Shown: positions 28,576-44,340 of the stretch, piece by piece
Layout of the letters: each line of letters starts with the position of its first letter
How positions within the stretch are numbered: the first letter of the stretch is position 1
From: Roseicyclus sp.
Lineage (GTDB): Bacteria > Pseudomonadota > Alphaproteobacteria > Rhodobacterales > Rhodobacteraceae
Assembly (NCBI GenBank): GCA_018401055.1
Contig: JAGYLB010000085.1
Span: forward strand, 100,188 to 164,187
Reading direction: 5' to 3'
DNA: 64,000 nt
Made by a program: the position numbers and the translations under genes
The notes under the pieces: generated by a model
The model's input: the letters and a program-made list of their open reading frames with translations, nothing else
What the model was told of the DNA's origin: nothing
The model's database searches: none

Positions 28576-29290
28576 CAGCATCCCCCAGTTCAGGAATTTC
28601 ACTTAGTTGGCTTGCAAGATCAGAGAGTTCGGCCAGGCTGTTATCAGACTCTATGAAGTCAATGCTGTTCGGGTTATTGCGCCAATATGAAGTGACACGT
28701 TCCGCATAGGCAAAGCCACGCGCAGGATTGGCCGAGTGATAATGAGCGATGGCATCGCGCCAGTTGCCATGATTCGAGTGAAGGCTCGTCAAAAAAGCGG
28801 CAGCATAATTTGCGTTTTCTATCGGATCCAACATTGCTTCGAGGCCTGAGAAGGCCCATCCATGCCAGGTCTCGCTTATCTGCATGCAGCCGAGGTCGAT
28901 GTTTCCTTCACCGGTTTCCAGCGCGCTTTGTGCGGCTGTCAGCGCTTCGATGCGACTGGCATAGAATTGACCAGTGCCCGCAATGTTGAGTGTCCAGGGC
29001 CATGGTCCGAAATCGTCGCGCCAACTGCGACCTGACTCGGTTTGTGCAATCGCCAAAAGGAGACCTGGCGGGATGTCGGGAAACATACGTTGGGCGGAAC
29101 CAATTGCAGACAGGCACATACTGATTGCGTTCGGTAAATCCGATGCTGTCAGCGGTTCCGTGCCGCTGTCGACCTCGAGTTCGGCCATGGATTCCGAAAC
29201 CATGATCCCGCTACAGAGGACGGAAAACACGAATCTGAACAGGGGCCGCAGCACATGAGTGCATGGGCCGCCTCTCCCGAGGGATTGCAT
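28523..29290 (-). CDS. Secreted lytic transglycosylase domain, continuous with the usher N-terminus
   Basis: It starts with ATG at 29290, two bases after the chaperone stop. A signal peptide (core VLRPLFRFVFSVLCSGIMVS, cleaved near SMA) leads into an SLT-family lysozyme-like domain. Visible are the catalytic Glu in LLLAIAQTESGRSW, the GCMQISETWHGW motif, ENANYAAAFLTSLHSNHGNW and AIAHYHSANPARGFAYAERV. The same frame then runs through an acidic linker into AELFVSVTV, which matches the start of the mature usher, before an indel gives a stop at 28523. It should cleave peptidoglycan glycan strands in the periplasm. Confidence 0.8.
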   Translation of the reverse strand: MQSLGRGGPCTHVLRPLFRFVFSVLCSGIMVSESMAELEVDSGTEPLTASDLPNAISMCLSAIGSAQRMFPDIPPGLLLAIAQTESGRSWRDDFGPWPWTLNIAGTGQFYASRIEALTAAQSALETGEGNIDLGCMQISETWHGWAFSGLEAMLDPIENANYAAAFLTSLHSNHGNWRDAIAHYHSANPARGFAYAERVTSYWRNNPNSIDFIESDNSLAELSDLASQLSEIPELGDAEAELFVSVTVSQGYEVP

Positions 29291-29292
29291 TT

Positions 29293-29976
29293 TTAGGGGC
29301 TCACGGTGATCGTTTCTGGATCCGCCATTCGTCAACTCATATTGCAATTCGACTGATTGCCCTGATATCGCCGAACCTGGCAGCTGATACTGTCGCCAGG
29401 AACGCGCAAGGATCGTCGCTGAGCTGGCTGGAACTTCGGTCTCGCCGACGACCAAGCGGCGCAAAACCGCGCGGGTGTTGCCTTGATTGACTGCACGGAC
29501 AAACCAAATTCCGCTTTCTCTTACAAGGGACCAGTCGAGTTGGTCGGTTCACGTCCACCTACCGGCGCGACATAAACCGGCAACATGTGATTATATGCGA
29601 ATGTCAACCCTTCTTCGGCGGTTTCACTGGGAACTTCGCGGACTGAAAGGCGGAACGTGCGTTCGTGCCGGGCCGGTGTGGGGTTGCGGAACCCCACCCT
29701 TACGGTCATCTTTTGACCAGGCGCCAACTGAAAGCTTGGGGGAACGGCTATGAATTGCGAAGTTTCACCATACACATCCTCACCATCCTGGATATCCCAT
29801 TGATAGGGTGTCAGGACGTATCCCATCGGTACGCTTCCGATATTGGTGATCTCGGTTGTTGCACGGCCCATTTGGTCCACTTCCATAACGACATTATCGA
29901 TGCGCGAGCTTGCCTGCACCTGAAATGCCAAGATCATGAAAAGACACGTGGCAAGTATGTAGCTATGAATTCTCAT
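29293..29976 (-). CDS. Periplasmic pilus chaperone (PapD/CsuC-like), frameshifted
   Basis: A signal peptide (MRIHSYILATCLFMILAFQV) is followed by an immunoglobulin-like N-domain, with ATTEITNIGSVPMGYVLTPY, FIAVPPSFQLAPGQKMTVRV and RHERTFRLSVREVPSE, and after a frameshift near 29521 a C-domain with ILARSWRQYQLPG. A second indel just before the end restores ETITVSP-stop, placing the TAA at 29293-29295. GAAGGAAG precedes the start. It escorts pilins to the usher. The total of about 228 residues is normal. Confidence 0.82.
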
Positions 29977-30007
29977 GGCAGCTTCCTTCATCCGATTTGT
30001 GAAGGTC

Positions 30008-30616
30008 TTATTCATAGTGAAGGGTCATCATAACCGTATCGTTATAGATGTCGCCGTTGATGTCGATGCGGTTTGCATAGGTTCCGGTTGCATCGAAGAT
30101 CCGGCCATAAATCGGAACAGATACGCTGCTTGATCGCCTTCGGAAGTAGACAGCATTGTTACAGGTTCCCACCGTTACCGTCGAGCAATCGGCAACCCGG
30201 TGATGCTTGTGGAAATCTCGACAGTTCCGGCGGAGTCACTGAACATCTTGTAGGCGATATACTCACCAGTCAGGTTCTGACCCCGCAAACGGCGCGTATG
30301 GACGTGACTGCTGTCCCCTTTCGTACCGGGGTTGGTCGACGAATCTGTGGTCGCGTGCAACCCGTCCCCGAATACCAGATGGCTGATTATCGCGCCGCCC
30401 GAACAAGACGAGGTAATCACCACCGGAAATGAGACCGGTTGATTGGTCAGTTCCGTGTTCCTGAAATGGCAATGTCAGGTTGCCATTGGGTGAGGGGACC
30501 GTGCAGGCTGCGTCGATCTGTGTGACAACGGATAGATTTCCGGGCACCATGGCGGCAGACAGTGCCGTCACGGGAAGGAGGAAGGCAGCTAGAAGTGCGA
30601 TACGGCGGGTCAGCAT
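30008..30616 (-). CDS. SCPU-domain pilin-like protein 4, frameshifted
   Basis: A signal peptide (MLTRRIALLAAFLLPVTALS) is followed by NLSVVTQIDAACTVPSPNGN, a middle with VVITSSCSGGAIISHLVFGD, and the end INGDIYNDTVMMTLHYE. A repaired length of about 200 residues fits the spore coat U family, the subunits of archaic (Csu-like) pili. At least two indels are present (near 30430 and 30175). It is last of four pilin-like genes and directly precedes the chaperone. Confidence 0.72.
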
Positions 30617-30643
30617 GGCGTCCGGTCCTTGATGAATTCTGGT

Positions 30644-31309
30644 TCAGGGTAGGCGGCGGCATTTGGGCGCCGCCTTGGGAACAGGGTACCAATTGTAATT
30701 TACGGTCATGACGACGGTGTCGCTGTAGCTGGCCGCCGGGCACCGAGCCGATCTGGCTGAACATGCCGGCAGACCGCAGGGCAGAGGATTCAAATACCTT
30801 TCCCGTCAAGAAGAAGGTCCCGTCAAAGCCTTCGGACAAGCTGAGCTTGTTGTCGAAGCTTGATGAGGAGGAAGTGCCAAGCTCCTCGCCGTCGGCCATG
30901 TTGGCGGAGGCGAGGTCGGGATTTGCGCTGGCGAAAAGCTTGTAGCCAAGGAAATGGTTCGGCACATCGCCTGCCGCATCATTGCGCTTCATGTAGCGCA
31001 CCCTTGTTTCGGGAAACTCGATTGTGGGCGACGCGTCGCGATAGGTGCCGTTGTCAAAACCGACACTGCTGATCGTGGGGTTTCCACGACAAGAGATGCT
31101 CACCCTCACCTTGGTGCTGGCCATCGCCTGGGAGACCAGGTCATTGCGCGGATTGAACGGCAGCCGCAGCGTGCCGCTGGGGGAGGGGGGCGCTGCAACT
31201 TACCGAGATGGTCGTCGACACGTTCAGGTTCCCGTCTTGCGTAGCCGCAGCAGCAACCCGCGACCGAAAGGAGCGTGAAGGCGGCTGCGCGCAGAAAGGT
31301 CGTTTTCAT
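30644..31309 (-). CDS. SCPU-domain pilin-like protein 3, frameshifted
   Basis: It starts MKTTFLRAAAFTLLSVAG (signal peptide). After a frameshift it reads NVSTTISVSCSAPSPSGTLR, then STKVRVSISCRGNPTISSVG, VRYMKRNDAAGDVPNHFLGY and FDGTFFLTGKVFESS, and ends DTVVMTVNYN plus a short basic tail. The TVNYN ending and N-terminal SCxAPSP pattern match its neighbours, so these are paralogues from tandem duplication. Confidence 0.72.
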
Positions 31310-31375
31310 GGCACCGCCTTTTTGTCCCGGGTGTTGGAAAGGTCCGCGCCGAACCGGTCGGCGCGGATAGCGTGA

Positions 31376-32002
31376 TCAGTTGTAATTCGACGGTCATGCA
31401 CTTGATGATGTCGTTATAGGTTCCGCCGGGCACTGCACCGCCCGGGCAGCCGCCTGCGTCGCATCACCGAAAGCGCCGGTGCGCGTCGTCGACTCGAACA
31501 CCCGGCCGGAAACCTTGAATTGTCCGGTATAGTTTGACCCTGCAAAGGTCAGGCGATTGCCGCTTCCGGTGCCCATTAGTTCATTATCGCTCATGTCAGC
31601 GGAGGTGAAAGACACGTTGTCAGTGGCATAGAGCTTCGGTAGCCAAGGTAGCTTTTGGCTTCACTGGCCGTACCACCGCTGCGCAGCATGTAGCGCACGC
31701 CGGCTTCCTCGACGACCGCCGCGGCACTGCGATGGATCCCGCTGTCGAAAATCGACATGGTTTACCGTGGGGTTGCCATAGCAGGTTACGGTTACCGTTA
31801 CCGCCGTATTGGCATTGGCCTGCTGGTTCAAGGCACTGGCTGCGTTGAACGGCAGGTTGAGCGTCCCGCTGGGGAGTGGGCGCGTCACAGCTTACCTGGA
31901 TCGTGGTGGTGACGTTCAAGTTGCCGGTTTGGGTCGCGGCCAACAAGGGGCGCCTCGACATGGCCGCCAGTGCGAAAGCCGTGCCCAAAATCCGATTTTC
32001 AT
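31376..32002 (-). CDS. SCPU-domain pilin-like protein 2, frameshifted
   Basis: The start MKIGF at 32002 is followed by an indel inside the signal peptide. Then come AATQTGNLNVTTTIQVSCDA, TVTVTCYGNPTVNHVDF, VSFTSADMSDNELMGTGSG and GQFKVSGRVFESTTRTGAFG. One extra A near the end hides the MTVDYN-stop seen in its neighbour. It is nearly superimposable on the next gene upstream, indicating a recent duplication. Confidence 0.72.
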
Positions 32003-32075
32003 CGCAATATTCCCGTCAAACTTGCCGAACTTAGTGATCCGCGCGGCACCGTTCAGCACCGCGCGGACAGCGTGA

Positions 32076-32687
32076 TCAGTTGTAATCGACGGTCATGACG
32101 ACGATGTCGTTATAGGTTCCGCCAGGCACGACGCCTGCATTTGCATAGGCGGCCTGCGCGTCTTCGAAAACCTGGCCGGTCACCTGAACGTGCCCGAGGA
32201 CGCGCTCGACTGTAAGGCGGTCTGTCATTCGCGACGTGCGCTGGTGGAGGATTGCGGTGCCGTCGCTTTTGCACAGCGGCCGAAGTTGCACCGGTTCCGA
32301 GCTTGGCCCACAACTTGCAGCCCAGGAAATGCGTGGCTGGGCGTCGCCAGCGGAAACCGCTGCGCAGCATGTACCGCACGCCGGCTTCCCTCGGTGATGG
32401 GGGTAGCCGCGCGATGCGCGCCTGCGCCGAAGTCGACGTGGTTGACCGTGGGGTTGCCGTAGCACGTGACGGTCACGGTGGTCGCGGGGTGGCGGCCAGC
32501 CTGGGCCTGGCAGACAGACCTGCAGTCGAGTCGAACGGCAGGTTCAGCGTCCCGCTGGGGAGGGCGCGTCACAGCTGACCTGAATGGTCGTGGTGACGTT
32601 CAGATTGCCGGTCTGGGTGGCTGCAAGCGCAGCGACGGGGGCGGTGGCCAGCACGGCAGCAACGGTGCCCCGGATGAACATGTTCAT
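32076..32687 (-). CDS. SCPU-domain pilin-like protein 1, frameshifted
   Basis: A signal peptide (MNMFIRGTVAAVLATAPVAA) is followed by AATQTGNLNVTTTIQVSCDA and TVTVTCYGNPTVNHVDFGAG, identical in large part to pilin 2. It ends VVPGGTYNDIVVMTVDYN at 32076. A GGAG motif lies upstream of the ATG. As first gene of the operon it is the likely major subunit (by analogy with Csu). Two or three indels break it. Confidence 0.74.
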
Positions 32688-33191
32688 GAAAACTCCATTT
32701 GTTTCCTGAGCGAGCCACATGGCATGGTCGCAGGTTCGGGTACCCCGCAGCGGGTCAACTCGATACAAATCGGATACCGGCACAGTCGATGCGGGTTGAC
32801 CGCTTTAAATCCCGTGAACACTCGGCGGAAAAGCGCCTAGTTTCCGAAACTTGACGGATTTTTGATCGAAAAAACAACATGTAGGTTATTCCTGTCCGAA
32901 AAATCGGACATATTGACCTGTATCAACGCAAGGTTGTTGGCGTTATGTGACGCCGAAGTCAGCAACATGCTTGCCAAGTCCTAGCCCATATCTGCGTGAA
33001 GCTGTCGAAATCTTTGTTCACCGAGTTGCAGGGACAATTTTTCCTGTTCGTTCGTTTCATCACGCTGCCCATCATGTAGGTCAAAGGTGCATAAGAACGC
33101 GTCCAGTGAAAAATCATCCTGCTTCAGGCCCTGTGAAGAGTCATGTCAGTATTGAATAATCAACGATATCTTGCAAAGGAGCAACCCCCAG
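32688..33191. other. Divergent control region between the pilus operon and its putative regulator
   Basis: About 500 bases without a gene, clearly AT-richer than the flanks. It holds a perfect short inverted repeat at 32893-32910 (separate entry) and a TTGACG -35-like element near 32851. Promoters for both directions should lie here. I see no small ORF worth calling. Confidence 0.5.
32893..32910. promoter_or_regulatory. Operator-like inverted repeat TGTCCGA-AAAA-TCGGACA
   Basis: A perfect 7+7 bp inverted repeat with a 4-base spacer lies 206 bases upstream of the first pilin start and 282 bases upstream of the divergent HTH gene. The 18-bp size fits a dimeric HTH_XRE repressor site. The ligand protein is inferred to be the regulator at 33192. 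Confidence 0.5.
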
Positions 33192-34048
33192 ATGCGGAAC
33201 GACACACTGTCCGGATTGGCCAAAGAGATCAAGACAGAATTCACCAGCCAACTTCGCGACATGATGAAGAAGCGGGGGTTTTCCGTGTCGCGGCTTGCAC
33301 AAGAAAGCGGTATCAGCCGTTCGGTCCTGTCGGGGTATCTGGTGATGAAACGATGTTGCCGAACACATTGAATCTGGTACGGCTTTCCCAAACGCTTTCC
33401 TGTGATCCAAGCAATTTCCTTCCCAAACTGTCGATTGATGATGATGGAACGACGTTCACCAGCATCACCGAGTTCGATCCGGCCATGGTGGATAACCCCA
33501 GGATGCGCCAAACCCTGTCTGATATGGTGGAGTCAACAGGTGCTTTCGTTTACTATTTGCCGATCACCCTGCCGGACGCCATCAAAACCGATGAGTTGTT
33601 GAAATTTGAGTATACAAGCCAGAGGGCCGGTGAAATGAAGGATTACGTAAAATCCGTTCGCGAGGTTCTTGAGAAAAAGGTGAATGGGTGCATCCTGATC
33701 GACGAGGGTGTGTTGTTGGACCTTGCCAATAGCTGCGGCATATATGACGGCTTTTCAAGGATACATGCCGATAGACAGATTGAACATTTTCTTGATTTCG
33801 CCTTGCTCAGTTTTCCGCATTGGCAGATCAAGGTTGTTCGGCGGATGCACCATCAGGTTTCGCCTTGCTTGTTGATTGGCGACACGTTTCTTGTTTTGGA
33901 GTTCTTTCATTATACCCTGCGCTTCCACAACCAAAAGGCAATCGAAGCCGTGCAGAACAGCTTGAACCAAGCGTCTCGTATGAGCATCGATCTTGTTCAG
34001 TGGTGTGAGCAGAACCATTCTTGCGGTTCCAGTCTTGATTATGGGTAG
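33192..34048 (+). CDS. XRE-type HTH regulator, frameshifted, divergent from pilus operon
   Basis: It starts MRNDTLSGLAKEIKTEFTSQ. The HTH is in FSVSRLAQESGISRSVLSGY, followed after an indel near 33345 by LPNTLNLVRLSQTLSCDPSN (end of the XRE fold). A C-terminal domain of about 210 residues, with SMDVxS-like TLSDMVESTGAFVYYLPITL and GCILIDEGVLLDLANSCGIY, is not one I recognise. It is AT-rich like the pilus genes. The arrangement suggests it controls the pilus operon. Confidence 0.65.
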
Positions 34049-34510
34049 CGCGAAAATCTTGTGCAGCTTCCAAGCGTGTCGAATTCCGCGGACGACAGGT
34101 TGTTTTCGCAGGGGCAATCCTGCCCTCGGCGCGCTGCTGGCAGCCGATGCGGGGCGCGCGGATGCCTTCCGTGTCTCATGCCCAACGGCCGGACGCTCAC
34201 GTTAAACGTGCAAACAAGGCGCATTCAGGGCAACGGCCCGGGACGTGGGTGTCGCCGCCGTCTCGACCGGCTTTCTCGACAGGGTAGGGTGGCCAAGCCA
34301 ACCTGACCCCAAGGACATGGGCCTTCCCCGCCCGCATCGCATGCAGGTCCATTCGACAGATCCGATCGGGCGACCGTCCAGCGCGTCCGAAGGCAAGCGC
34401 CCTCCCTCCCAAAACAGGGCAAGTTCGGGGCGGTGCCGGGTCAGGCAACATTCGTGCACAAGGCTTCCCGCCCGTTGGGCGAACCCTTTGGTGCCCGTTG
34501 GGGCAAAGCC
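34049..34510. other. No gene recognised
   Basis: About 460 bases between the convergent HTH gene and winged-helix regulator. Short ORFs exist on both strands, but none looks like a protein family. Base composition switches back to high GC at about 34.1 kb. Confidence 0.4.
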
Positions 34511-36106
34511 TCAATCAGGGGTGGCGAATTCATCTTGCGGCACCTCGACTTGTGACCAGGGCATCGGGGCGGCAGGACCCCCGTGCCGGAACCGGGCGGT
34601 CAGGACCGCGCGGGGGATCTTCAGCGAATTCCCGCGGTGCTCGGCCAGTGTGAAATGCCTTGCGCAAAGATAATCGGCAAAGATCAGGATGCCGCGTGCC
34701 TGTTCCAGCGTCATCATCGCCAGCGCGCCGTGCGCATCGGGCGACAGGCCTCCGGGCGGCCATAAAGGATGTCGTAAAGGAACCGTATCGCGGGCCGACG
34801 CTCGTAGAGCAGCGCCAGCACCTCGTCCAGCCGGGCCCGGTCGTCGATGGCCATCAGCGCCCGGCACTTGAGGCAGATGACGTAGATCTCGAATTCCGAG
34901 TTCGGCTCGGCCATCGACTGCGCAAGATCCAGCGCCTGAAGCCCCGCCTCGATCTGGCCGACATGATAGCGCATCGCCCCAGCGTCATCAGCGAGTTGGG
35001 CAAAGCCACGGTGGAGCGGTTGAGGTCTTCCAACACTTCGACCGCCATGCGCCGGTAACCGCGACCCAGGAAGAACAGAAGGTCCGCCGCCGAAGCCAAA
35101 AGCGCCGGATCGTCCTGCACGAAGGGCAGGCTTCCGGTGACCAGCGCTTCGATCTCGGTCTCGTCTGCTGCGGTCGGGTTCTCGCCGATCTCGAAAATCT
35201 CCAGCCCGTGCTGGATGTATTTCGTGCGGATGTTGTTGGCCAGCATGATCCGGATCGCGTGGTTGTCCGGGTTCTCGGCCGCAAGCGTCTGCAGCCGCTT
35301 GTGGCTTTCGCCCAACCGTGCGGCCCTCGGCGATGGCGAGCGAGGCGTTCTGCATCGCCACCTGAAGCGGTTCCAAGCGGGCGGTTTCGGTGGCAAGCGC
35401 GGCCCAGATCGCGGTTGCGAGCTGCGACGCCAGCGCCGCCACCTCGGCCAGCGCGATGGCCTCCGACGGATGGCCAGAGGTGCGGCCGGTCTGGAATTCC
35501 GTCGCGCGCAAGACGCAATCCAGCCCCCCGGCTTCCGGCAGGAAGGTCAGATCGATGCCGATCACCGGGGCATCGGCCCCGAAGGCCGACCTGTGCGGGC
35601 AGTCCGGGTCCAGCACCACCCGGCGCGAGGGGTCGGAAGTCGGGCGCAAGCAGCGCCACGAAGCTGTCGGTGAAGTGCGCGGCCGCGTCCCGCAGGTCGG
35701 GATCGAGGGCGCTGGTTCCGCGCACCGGGCCCACGACCACATGCGCCCCAGCCCCGAGGGGCCGCGCTTGCTGGGCTTGGGCAGCCACAGGTAGCCTTCG
35801 CCATAGCGGCACCGATCATCTGGGGGGACCGGGGCGTTGTCGTCCAGCTTGGCGGCGCAGGCGGTTGATCAGGAAATCGATGCTGCGGTCACGGCTGTCC
35901 GAGCCGACCTCGGCAACCGCGTCCAGCAACTGATCGCGGCTGAACACCTGCCCCGGGCGCGGGCGAGGCTGTTCCGCCAGCAGGCGGCGTCGGCCCGGGT
36001 GTGAAGGTGATTTCTGGATCCCGTCATCGCGACGGGCTGCGGTGGAATCGGGCGCGAACAGGATCTGTCCGGAACTGCACCCATTCCCGTCCGGCTGCAT
36101 CTTTGC
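34511..36106 (-). CDS. Winged-helix (OmpR/CadC-type) regulator with TPR-like C-terminal region, frameshifted
   Basis: It starts near MAKMQPDGNGCSSGQILFAP. After an indel the OmpR-type winged helix reads PGQVFSRDQLLDAVAEVGSD and RDRSIDFLINRLRRK. The centre is a CadC/adenylate-cyclase-like region (VIGIDLTFLPEAGGLDCVLR). The C-terminal part is helical and TPR-like, with LQTLAAENPDNHAIRIMLAN, DPALLASAADLLFFLGRGYR and LDLAQSMAEPNSEFEIYVIC. Five or more indels break it, so the exact end is uncertain. No receiver domain or clear membrane helix is visible. It probably regulates the adjacent TpsB-like gene. Confidence 0.6.
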
Positions 36107-36136
36107 CATGACGGTCATCTCTCCGTTCGAACCGCG

Positions 36137-37346
36137 CTACATCCTCCACGCCCAGGCGCACCCAGACCCAGATGCTGCCGGATCCTGCCCTGCGAAGTCA
36201 TCCAGCACCCTTGAGGCCGCAACCTCGCCGACCATCGCGCCACGCAAGAACCGGACGCCCAGGCTCAGGCTGCTCCAGTCTCGTGGCGGGCGGCAGGACC
36301 GGATTGGCCAGGTTGTGGACGATCCGCCATCGAGGCCGGCGAACCCTTGCACCAGCGCCCGGTCGGGGCGGTCCGCGGGCGGCAAGACAAGATAGCGCGC
36401 CGCCTCGAGCCGCCCCGCGATGCAGCGGTCCCCGTTCGCCACTGTCTGATCGAACCCCCGGCTGAAGGCATTCGTCGCATAGCCGCAGCGTTCCGAAAGC
36501 GGCAAAGACGCATCCGCCCATTGCGCGGCAATGCCTGCGTTGATGACCCAGACCGGCGCACAGGAAGTGACATCCGGCTGCCGTCGAAAACCGCACGAAC
36601 CGTGATGATGCGCCGGGAAGCGAGGCCAAGGGGTTGGCCGGCTCACTGGCCCCCAAAGCATCCAGACCATGCGCCAAACTGACCCCCCAGCCGCGTGCGA
36701 AAGCCAAAGGGCACACCGGTTTCGCGCCGGAAGCTGGCCTGGATCACCCTGAGATGCTCGTCCAGCGCGGGGCCCAAAAGGGTGGTGCCCGTGATGCTGC
36801 GGGTCTTGAAGTCCAGCGTTGCACGAAGGGTCGTATCGGCGGCCGGTCGCTGCGGTCTGGCGCATCCCGAAGGACAGGTTGGTGCTTGTGATGCGCAGGT
36901 CCGCGGCACGGCTCGCCGTTCCGCCCGGCACCGCTTCGCCATGGTCGCCGCGCAGGATCCATTCCAGCCCGCCGTTGCCCAAGGGTCCGACGTAGCCCAG
37001 CCCGAAGGCCAGCAGTTCGGCGCGCTGCTGCCGCCAAGGCCCCGGCACCAGGACCATGTCAAGTTGGTCCCCCGCCGTCAGCAGGTCGGGCAAGGGCCGG
37101 GCTGGCCGACCAGATGTCGCGGCTGACGTCGGAACTGCCGTAGGTGTCGAAAGTCAGGAAACCGGTGGTGGCATCCACTTCGGGCAACAGCGAGGTTGAT
37201 CCCTGATCGACGCCGACCGTCACCCCTTCGCCCAGATCTCCGAAAAACGTCTGCGCAACGGCAAGATCTGTCCTGCCAAGAAAGATCCCGGCAATCAGGG
37301 CAATCCGCAGACCGGAACTCTGGAAAACTGACAAACACCATACCAT
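36137..37346 (-). CDS. TpsB-like (ShlB/FhaC/HecB) outer-membrane protein, frameshifted, POTRA part not found
   Basis: A hydrophobic start (RIALIAGIFLGRTDLAVAQ) leads into barrel-type sequence. GFLTFDTYGSSDVSRD and LLTAGDQLDMVLV resemble the first strands of two-partner-secretion TpsB barrels. Later come LDFKTRSITGTTLLGPALDE, RRETGVPFGFRTRLGGQF and AFSRGFDQTVANGDRCIAGR, the last resembling the VRGY...GD...E.RY motif that seats in the pore. Four or more indels are present. The POTRA domains expected at the N-terminus and a TpsA partner are not visible. The family call is moderate. Confidence 0.5.
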
Positions 37347-37694
37347 TGATAGGGCAGACCCAACACCCCGGGCGACGTAGCCCGGGAAAGCCGCGCCTTC
37401 AAACATTTTTGAAACAGTGTCGCCATAGCCCGGTTCAGGCTCGATCTGCCACCGCTCTGGCGTGTCGGAAGTCGGGGCAGGCCCGGTGCCAGACCCGCCG
37501 CCCCGGAAGAACACAAGCATGGCGATCGCCGGATCCCCGCGCCCGCTGCCGGCGTCCAGGCCGCCGCCCGCGACCAGCGCGGTCTGGACCAGGGTCCTCT
37601 GGACAGGCTTCGTATCGCCGTCTATCTGCGCCCGTCTCTTTGGCCGGCACGCACCCGACGACCGGCTGACCGACTGGCGGACGGAGTTTCTCAC

Positions 37695-38615
37695 GAAAGG
37701 CTTAGCCCCGGTCCGCTGCGGAGGCGGAGAGGGGGGACCTCGGTTTCATCGCCGGTCAAATGGCAGCGGACAGGCCCGCGCCCCGCAGGAACATACCGGG
37801 TGCAGTAAGCTAGAAATGATCCGGCCTTCATCCCGATGTCGTCCAGAAGGATGCGGCGACAGGTTCGCAAGCCGCGCAAGGGCTTCATCCAGGCTTTCCG
37901 GACGTTCCTACATGGACCCGATCGCGGCAAGGGGCATGGGCGAAGCCTTGCAGATGATCGAGGCCCGAAAAAACCGGTGCGGGGGCGTGCGGTTGCCAAT
38001 TCGGCGGCACCGCGCCTGGCCTTGCGGATTGCGCGTCACATCCGTGCCGTCTGAATGCATCCAGCAGATGCAGGAATACAAGTCCATGTTTCATCCTGTG
38101 TGTCTCCCGTCAGAGGCAAGTCCATGACCTGCGCGAAGCCCGACATCGGTAAGCCCCGCGAAACACCCTGTTTCTTGGGAACGGGAAGCAGGCTTTGGTC
38201 CCGGGTCGAGAGTGCGCAGGAAATGTCGCACAATTGTTTGATTTGGCCCGGAAATGCAGGCGGAACTGGGTCAATCGGGTCCGCGCCACCGAGGGGTCAG
38301 GTCCTGACGCCGGGAAGCGATGCGGCCGTCAGTAATGGCCGCCGGTCCGAAGGGTCCGGTCTGCATGAGGTCCTGATGCGGCCTGCTTCCCGGATGGATC
38401 AAATTTCGATTTGACGGCGCGGGCGGAGTGATTTCTGGCACCGATCTTTCGAAAGCCAGGCCGGCTTGGCACCGATCATTCTGTCCAGACCACATTGCGA
38501 GCTCCATGATCGAGGCCCAAAAGCCGCGCTTGAGGATCGTTTTCACGTATCGGGTTGTATTCGGTGCCTGAAACGTATCCTTTGTTTCCAATTGGTTCTG
38601 GAGTTGGTTTGTAGT
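37695..38615. other. No gene recognised
   Basis: About 920 bases with only short, unconvincing ORFs. A minus-strand stretch near 37.8 kb (TCRRILLDDIGMKAG) faintly recalls a DUF1127 tail. I could not support a gene. Confidence 0.4.
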
Positions 38616-43879
<5,264 letters not shown>

Positions 43880-44340
43880 AGACCACCCGCGCCGCCGGTG
43901 CCAAAGCCGCAGTGCCGCCCGGTCGGGACTTGCGGTCCCAAGGCAACCCCAGGATCAACTCGCCCGTGTCGAAACAATCGTCCGAAACGCCCTGTCCGGT
44001 GCAAGTGGTCGGCAAGCCGTTATCGCAAACCTGCGAGAGCAGGGAACTGACGCGCTTCCCCGAAGGAGTGGGGCTGCCCGTGTCGTTGGGCCATTTGCAC
44101 GCGTGATCGAAATTCCAGCGCTTGGCCAGCACAAAGGAGATTGCGCTTGCCTGCCGTATTTCCGAAGGGGGTTCCCGCCGGAATTTTCGGAAGCAGCCTA
44201 CGGCTGAAACAGACCTTGGCGCACCCGCTCGGACCCGCAATCAAGTTCACCGAACAAGGCAAACCTCGACGCTGCGGTTGGCCGCGGTCGTCAATGCGGG
44301 CGGGCTTTGGCGGGGTTCTGCCTGCGGGATGGCGGGCTTG
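43880..44340. other. No gene recognised
   Basis: About 460 bases between the convergent RecQ-UvrD gene and the histidine kinase gene. I see no family-like ORF and no convincing terminator hairpin. Confidence 0.4.

Noticed and set aside
29293..29464. Chaperone-transglycosylase in-frame fusion
   Set aside because: The frames join only because of an indel; restoring it gives the chaperone end ETITVSP-stop two bases before the transglycosylase ATG and signal peptide, so these are separate proteins.
34200..34514. Minus-strand ORF with two CxxC-like cysteines (MRCGRG...)
   Set aside because: Translation does not resemble any zinc-ribbon family, and overlapping ORFs in other frames are equally long.
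37750..38000. Possible DUF1127-like tail (TCRRILLDDIGMKAG) on the minus strand
   Set aside because: Only a short match with no proper start or surrounding domain; not enough to call a gene.
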